The position numbers and the translations under genes are program-made. Under the pieces are notes generated by a model. It saw only the letters and a list, made by a program, of their open reading frames with translations, did no database searches and had not been told where the DNA came from. Positions 12,174-15,841 of a stretch of 15,841 bases of DNA are shown here, piece by piece. Location of the stretch: NCBI RefSeq assembly GCF_900549175.1, contig NZ_URNN01000080.1:1-15841 (forward strand), in the 5' to 3' direction. The DNA comes from an uncultured Prevotella sp. (GTDB lineage: Bacteria; Bacteroidota; Bacteroidia; Bacteroidales; Bacteroidaceae). Within the stretch, counting starts at the first letter, position 1; each line of letters begins with the position of its first letter.

Positions 12174-15100
12174 AACCGCGACCGGAAGAAAGGCGCCGCC
12201 GCCGCGTAATGGCGGTTGCGGGCCGGCTGTTTGGGCATACAAAGAGGTGGACAGCCGCCGCAACGGGGCTTTGGATAATGCTCACGATGTGCCTCATTGC
12301 GGCATCGTGCGGCTCGCCGCACCGCTATACAATAGGCGTGGCGCAGTGCAGCGAAGACTCGTGGCGCGCCAAACTGAATGAGGAACTGCGCACGGCCACC
12401 TATCTGTATGACAATGTAGACATACGCGTGGTGTCGGCCGATGACAACGATACGCTGCAGCGGGCGCAGATAGACAGGTTCGTCGACGAAGGTGTCGACC
12501 TGCTCATTGTCTCTCCCAACCAGATGAACAGCATCTCCGAGGCTGTCGACCGGGCTTACGACAGCGGCATACCCGTGATATTGCTCGACCGCAAGACCGG
12601 TTCGGGCAAGTATACCGCGTTCATCGGAGCCGACAACGTGGAGATAGGGCGCAGCATAGGCGAGTTTGTGGCCACACGGCTCGGCGGCCGCGGCACGGTG
12701 GTGGAGATACAGGGGCTTGAGGGTTCGTCGCCGGCCGTGGAGCGCCATCGCGGCTTCACCGACGTGCTGGGCCGCTATCCCGACATCCACATCATCGCCT
12801 CGCCCTCGGGCAACTGGCTTCAGGACAGCGGCGACGAAGCCATGGATGCGGTGATGCGTCAGGACACGGACCGGCAGATAGACTGCGTCTTCGGCCATAA
12901 CGACCGCATGGCCGTGGGAGCTTACGAGATAATGAAAGGCTACGGAGCCGATGTCGGCGGCATGCTGTTCGCCGGAGTTGACGCCCTGCCCGGTGCCGAC
13001 GGCGGCATAGCCCGCGTTCACGACGGCACGCTTACCGTGTCGTGCATCTATCCCACGGGTGGCGACAAGGTGATGGAGCTGGCCATGAACATACTCGAAG
13101 GCCGGCCGTACAACAAGGAAAACACACTGCGGGCGGCACTCGTCACCCGCGACAATGCCGGCGTCATGCTTATGCAGGCCGAGGAGATGGCCCGGCAGAA
13201 CGAATACCTCGACACCCTTCACGGCAAGATAGACACTTATTTAGCACAGTATAACCATCAGAAGGTCTATCTTCTGCTTTCCATAATAATCGTAATCCTG
13301 CTCATCTTCTTCTTCACCATGGCTTACAGGGCCATGCTTATGCGGCGGCGCATGGCCGAAGAGGCTACCAACGCAAAGCTCGTGTTCTTCACCAACATGA
13401 GCCATGAGTTCCGTACGCCGCTCACTCTCATTGCCGACCCTGTGGAACAGATGCTCGGCGACGACAACCTGACCCCGCGGCAGCGCGGTCGTCTGGAGAT
13501 AGTGAGCCGCAACGCCCGCGTACTGCTCAGGCTGATAGGCGAGATTCTCGACTTCCGCAAGCTGCAGAACGGCAAGATGAAGCTCATGGCCACCCGCTTC
13601 CGGCTGTCGGAACAGGCCCGCGTGTGGACCGACAGCTTCCGTCCCGTGGCCGAGAGCAAAGGCATAGAGCTGTGCTGCCGTACGGCCGACGGTATAGAGG
13701 TGGTGATGGATATGTATAAGGTGGAGCGCATCTGCTACAACCTTTTGGGCAATGCCATCAAGCACACCCGCCGCGGTGGCACGGTGACGCTTACCGTAAC
13801 GGCGGCCGACACACGCGGCATGGTGGCCCTGAGCGTGAGCGACACGGGCGAGGGAATACCGCGCGACAAGCAGCAGAACATCTTCGACCGCTTCTTCATG
13901 GTGAACAGCAGCGCCGCCGACGGCACGGGCATAGGTCTCGCTTTGGTAAAGGCCTTTGCCGAAATGATGGGCGGACGTGTCACGGTGGAGAGCGAGCCGG
14001 GCCACGGCGCAACGTTTACGGTGCTGCTGCCGGCAGAGATTGAGGCTGGAGAGAGTGATGGGAGAAATGGGAATGATGGGAGGAATGGGAGAGATGGGAG
14101 GAATGGGAGTGATGGGAAGAATGGGAGTGATGGGAAGAATGGGAGTGATGGGGGTGCCGCCCCGCAGGCTCAGACTTCAGCCACCGCCGAGTCTTCCGAC
14201 AGCCGCCCGCAGGTGCTTGTCGTGGACGACAGCGACGACATACGCACATACATATCGTCACTGCTCTCGGACAGATACGCCATAATATCGGCCGCCGACG
14301 GCAGCGAGGGGCTACGCATGGCCGTGGAATGTGTTCCTGACCTTATTGTCAGCGACGTGATGATGCCCGTGATGGACGGGCTGGAGATGTGCCGGCGCGT
14401 GAAGGGCGAGACGGCCACGAGCCATATCCCTGTGCTCATGCTCACGGCCCGCACGCTCGAAGAGCAGCGCGCCGAGGGCTACGATTGCGGTGCCGATGCC
14501 TACATAACCAAGCCGTTCAGCGGCAAGGTGCTCGTCTCGCGGGTGGAGAACCTGCTCGAAAACCGCAGAAGGTTGCGGGAACTCTTTGCCGGGATTTATG
14601 GGAGCAATGGGAGAAATGGGAGCGATGGGAGGAATGGGAGCGATGGGAGAAATGGGAATGATGGGAAGAATGGGAATGATGGGAGAAATGGGAGTTATGG
14701 GAAGAATGGGAATGATGGGAGCAACTACATCTTCGACAACCCTCCGGCCGACGGATGCTGCGGCGGTGCGGCGCCTGTGGCCAATGCTGCCGACAGCCGC
14801 TTCATGACCCGTCTGCGCGACTTCATAGCCGCTAATATCGCTGACTCGGACCTTAATGTTGAGACCATCAGTGCCGAAATGGGGTTAAGCCGCGTACAGC
14901 TCTATCGCAAGGTGAAGGCCATGACCGGAGCCACGCCCGTCGAACTCATCCGCCTCACCCGCCTGCGCCGTGCTGAAGAACTGCTGCTCGAGGGCGGAAA
15001 GACGGTGTCGGAAGTGGCATACGGGGTGGGGTTTTCGTCGCCGTCGTATTTCATAAAGTGCTATAAAGACCACTTCGGGCATACTCCGAACGACAGATAG
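12170..15100 (+). CDS. Hybrid two-component system regulator (HTCS) with periplasmic sugar-binding sensor and AraC output
   Basis: One-protein sensor and regulator of 976 residues, related in architecture to Bacteroides BT1754 (a fructose sensor). Order: Arg-rich N-terminus and hydrophobic signal (about 32-47) with lipobox-like IAASC at Cys47; periplasmic binding-protein domain of the LacI/ribose-binding type (about 52-345, including IGVAQCSEDSW, LLIVSPNQ, LLDRK, FIGADN and GHNDRMAVG); transmembrane helix 367-384; HisKA with phospho-acceptor His412 in MSHEFRTPL; HATPase with N524/N528, DTGEGI (558-563) and GTGIGL (585-590); receiver with D686/D687, phospho-acceptor Asp729, T759 and K781; AraC-type DNA-binding domain (about 890-976). 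All key catalytic residues are present. Linkers at 631-661 and 811-852 are collagen-like Gly-X-Asn/Asp repeats. HTCS genes usually control a neighbouring glycan or sugar utilisation locus, but none is in view, so the sugar sensed is unknown. The start ATG overlaps the sufE stop; an alternative is Met14 (12209). Confidence 0.95.
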   Translation: MKPRPEERRRRRVMAVAGRLFGHTKRWTAAATGLWIMLTMCLIAASCGSPHRYTIGVAQCSEDSWRAKLNEELRTATYLYDNVDIRVVSADDNDTLQRAQIDRFVDEGVDLLIVSPNQMNSISEAVDRAYDSGIPVILLDRKTGSGKYTAFIGADNVEIGRSIGEFVATRLGGRGTVVEIQGLEGSSPAVERHRGFTDVLGRYPDIHIIASPSGNWLQDSGDEAMDAVMRQDTDRQIDCVFGHNDRMAVGAYEIMKGYGADVGGMLFAGVDALPGADGGIARVHDGTLTVSCIYPTGGDKVMELAMNILEGRPYNKENTLRAALVTRDNAGVMLMQAEEMARQNEYLDTLHGKIDTYLAQYNHQKVYLLLSIIIVILLIFFFTMAYRAMLMRRRMAEEATNAKLVFFTNMSHEFRTPLTLIADPVEQMLGDDNLTPRQRGRLEIVSRNARVLLRLIGEILDFRKLQNGKMKLMATRFRLSEQARVWTDSFRPVAESKGIELCCRTADGIEVVMDMYKVERICYNLLGNAIKHTRRGGTVTLTVTAADTRGMVALSVSDTGEGIPRDKQQNIFDRFFMVNSSAADGTGIGLALVKAFAEMMGGRVTVESEPGHGATFTVLLPAEIEAGESDGRNGNDGRNGRDGRNGSDGKNGSDGKNGSDGGAAPQAQTSATAESSDSRPQVLVVDDSDDIRTYISSLLSDRYAIISAADGSEGLRMAVECVPDLIVSDVMMPVMDGLEMCRRVKGETATSHIPVLMLTARTLEEQRAEGYDCGADAYITKPFSGKVLVSRVENLLENRRRLRELFAGIYGSNGRNGSDGRNGSDGRNGNDGKNGNDGRNGSYGKNGNDGSNYIFDNPPADGCCGGAAPVANAADSRFMTRLRDFIAANIADSDLNVETISAEMGLSRVQLYRKVKAMTGATPVELIRLTRLRRAEELLLEGGKTVSEVAYGVGFSSPSYFIKCYKDHFGHTPNDR
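14060..14152 (+). repeat. 9-bp coding tandem repeat, array 1 (kinase-receiver linker)
   Basis: Ten 9-base units of the form GGGARNRAT plus a final GGG, with little divergence between units: alternating GGGARRAAT-like (Gly-Arg/Lys-Asn) and GGGARNGAT-like (Gly-Ser/Asn/Arg-Asp). It encodes HTCS residues 631-661, between the ATPase domain and the receiver. Because the unit is three codons, length changes would keep the frame. Confidence 0.95.
14600..14725 (+). repeat. 9-bp coding tandem repeat, array 2 (receiver-AraC linker)
   Basis: Fourteen consecutive 9-base units of the same GGGARNRAT-like type as array 1, encoding HTCS residues 811-852 (Gly-Ser/Arg/Lys/Asn then Asn/Asp/Tyr). The array begins right after the receiver's last helix (RRRLRELFAGIY) and ends before a Gly/Ala-rich stretch leading to the AraC domain. 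Several units are identical to units of array 1. Confidence 0.95.
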
Positions 15101-15147
15101 TGCCGGGTAGCCGAAACACCGAATGAATGATTTTTCTTAATTGAGAG

Positions 15148-15268
15148 TTGAAAATGGAGAATGGATAATTATGATTACCACTGCAAGTGAGGTACAGCAT
15201 GTCGTTTAAAGCCAGCACTCACAAACAAAGCAAATCATAATTTTCCATTCTCCATTCTCCATTTTCAA
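15148..15268. repeat. Large inverted repeat between convergent genes, overlapping a gene's 3' end
   Basis: Left arm 15148-15176 (from TTGAAAATGGAGAATGGA to ATTATGATT) pairs with the complement of 15233-15268. The arms differ only by one base and by an extra 7-base GAGAATG unit in the right arm. The 56-base centre (15177-15232) is not repeated. The right arm also holds a small direct repeat (CCATTCT twice). Likely a REP or non-autonomous mobile element that also terminates both converging transcripts. No transposase is present. The glycosyltransferase stop codon lies in the centre, so this gene reads through the right arm. Confidence 0.85.
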
Positions 15269-15841
15269 TTTTCTTACGTTTTCCCAAGCTCCGGAGTTTC
15301 ATCGTGATGACACCCCAAAAGGCCTCGTTGAAGATGCCACCGCTCATTTTGGACGTGCCGAGGGTACGATCTGTGAAAATGATGGGGACTTCTTTCAACT
15401 TGAATCCCAAGGTCCACGCTGTGAATTTCATTTCGATCTGGAAGGCGTAGCCTTTGAAACGGATGTTATCGAGGTCAATGGATTCCAAGACTTTCCGGGT
15501 GTAACAAACGAATCCGGCTGTGGCATCATGTATTTTCATGCCCGTGATGAATCTTACATATTTGGAGGCAAAATAGGACATGAGAACCCGTCCCATGGGC
15601 CAGTTCACGACGTTAACACCTGTAACGTAACGGGAGCCGATCGCCATATCGCCTTCCCCGCTTTCGCAGGCGTGATACAATTTGACCAGATCATCGGGGT
15701 TATGGGAGAAATCCGCATCCATCTCGAAGATGTAGTTATACCCGTGTTCCAGAGACCATTTGAATCCGGTGATATAGGCCGTTCCGAGTCCTAGTTTTCC
15801 TTTACGTTCTATCATAAAAAGCTGTTCGGGAAATTCTTGTT
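15219..15841 (-). CDS. Polyprenyl-phosphate mannose synthase-like GT2 glycosyltransferase (5' end outside window)
   Basis: Family 2 glycosyltransferase resembling dolichyl/polyprenol-phosphate mannosyltransferases, which load a sugar from an NDP-sugar onto a lipid phosphate at the membrane. The frame stays open upstream of the ATG at 15815 to the window edge (FPEQLFMIERKGKLGLGTAY is continuous family sequence), so the true start is outside. Visible: GLGTAYITGFKW, the DAD metal site in FEMDADFSHNPDDL, IGSRYV, the HDATAGFVCY segment, GYAFQIEM, and IIFTDRTLGTSKM. There is no C-terminal GtrA-like membrane domain. The last 16 residues, from IENGEWRM to the stop, come from the inverted repeat 15148-15268 and are unlike the family. 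The gene converges with the HTCS gene. Sugar and lipid specificity are inferred. Confidence 0.9.
   Translation of the reverse strand, partial: QEFPEQLFMIERKGKLGLGTAYITGFKWSLEHGYNYIFEMDADFSHNPDDLVKLYHACESGEGDMAIGSRYVTGVNVVNWPMGRVLMSYFASKYVRFITGMKIHDATAGFVCYTRKVLESIDLDNIRFKGYAFQIEMKFTAWTLGFKLKEVPIIFTDRTLGTSKMSGGIFNEAFWGVITMKLRSLGKRKKIENGEWRMENYDLLCL

Noticed and set aside
11927..13222. Minus-strand open frame of 431 codons opposite sufE and the HTCS sensor
   Set aside because: It spans two solid plus-strand genes and has no recognisable domain, so it is a compositional shadow.
14060..14725. CRISPR array or non-coding satellite
   Set aside because: The units are 9 bases, contiguous without spacers, and stay in frame within a protein whose domains continue on both sides.

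Overview
The window looks like a chromosomal stretch from a GC-rich member of the Bacteroidales. The reasons are Bacteroidetes-type promoter boxes (TAnnTTTG), weak or absent Shine-Dalgarno sequences, and a hybrid two-component system (HTCS) with a periplasmic sugar-binding-protein sensor, an architecture known from Bacteroides. No rRNA, tRNA, CRISPR array, transposase or phage gene was seen.

Layout, left to right. (1) Plus strand 1-4330: the 3' part of a PMCA-type calcium P-type ATPase, then ribF (FAD synthesis) and a CPBP-family intramembrane protease. They are spaced by about 20 bases and are probably co-transcribed. (2) 4335-4491: a large palindromic repeat that fills the convergent gap before a minus-strand LOG-family nucleotide phosphoribohydrolase. 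(3) 5030-5163: a divergent promoter region. The minus promoter lies so close to the LOG start codon that the mRNA should be nearly leaderless. The plus promoter drives a U32-family protein (RNA-hydroxylation type) that ends at a 13-bp terminator hairpin. (4) 6656-11527: a lone 1623-residue gene, clearly more AT-rich than its neighbours. It encodes one polypeptide with a DEDD exonuclease-like domain, a RecQ-type SF2 helicase and a UvrD-type SF1 helicase. (5) 11591-15100: a promoter, then sufE, overlapping by 4 bases a BT1754-like HTCS (periplasmic binding protein, histidine kinase, receiver, AraC DNA-binding domain). (6) 15148-15268: a second large inverted repeat between convergent genes. (7) The right edge: a minus-strand polyprenyl-phosphate-mannose-synthase-like glycosyltransferase, cut by the window, whose C-terminal tail is encoded by that repeat.

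The most unusual things are two arrays of a 9-bp repeat (GGGARNRAT-like) in the HTCS gene. They encode collagen-like Gly-X-(Asn/Asp) linkers on both sides of the receiver domain and give regular GGG runs that could form G-quadruplexes. Next come the three-enzyme exonuclease-RecQ-UvrD fusion in foreign-looking sequence, palindromes filling both convergent gene gaps (one supplying a protein tail), and a 21-bp block shared exactly by the U32 and sufE promoters. Apart from the likely operons, the genes are mostly housekeeping functions with no single shared pathway. I do not see a multi-gene defence or biosynthetic system.
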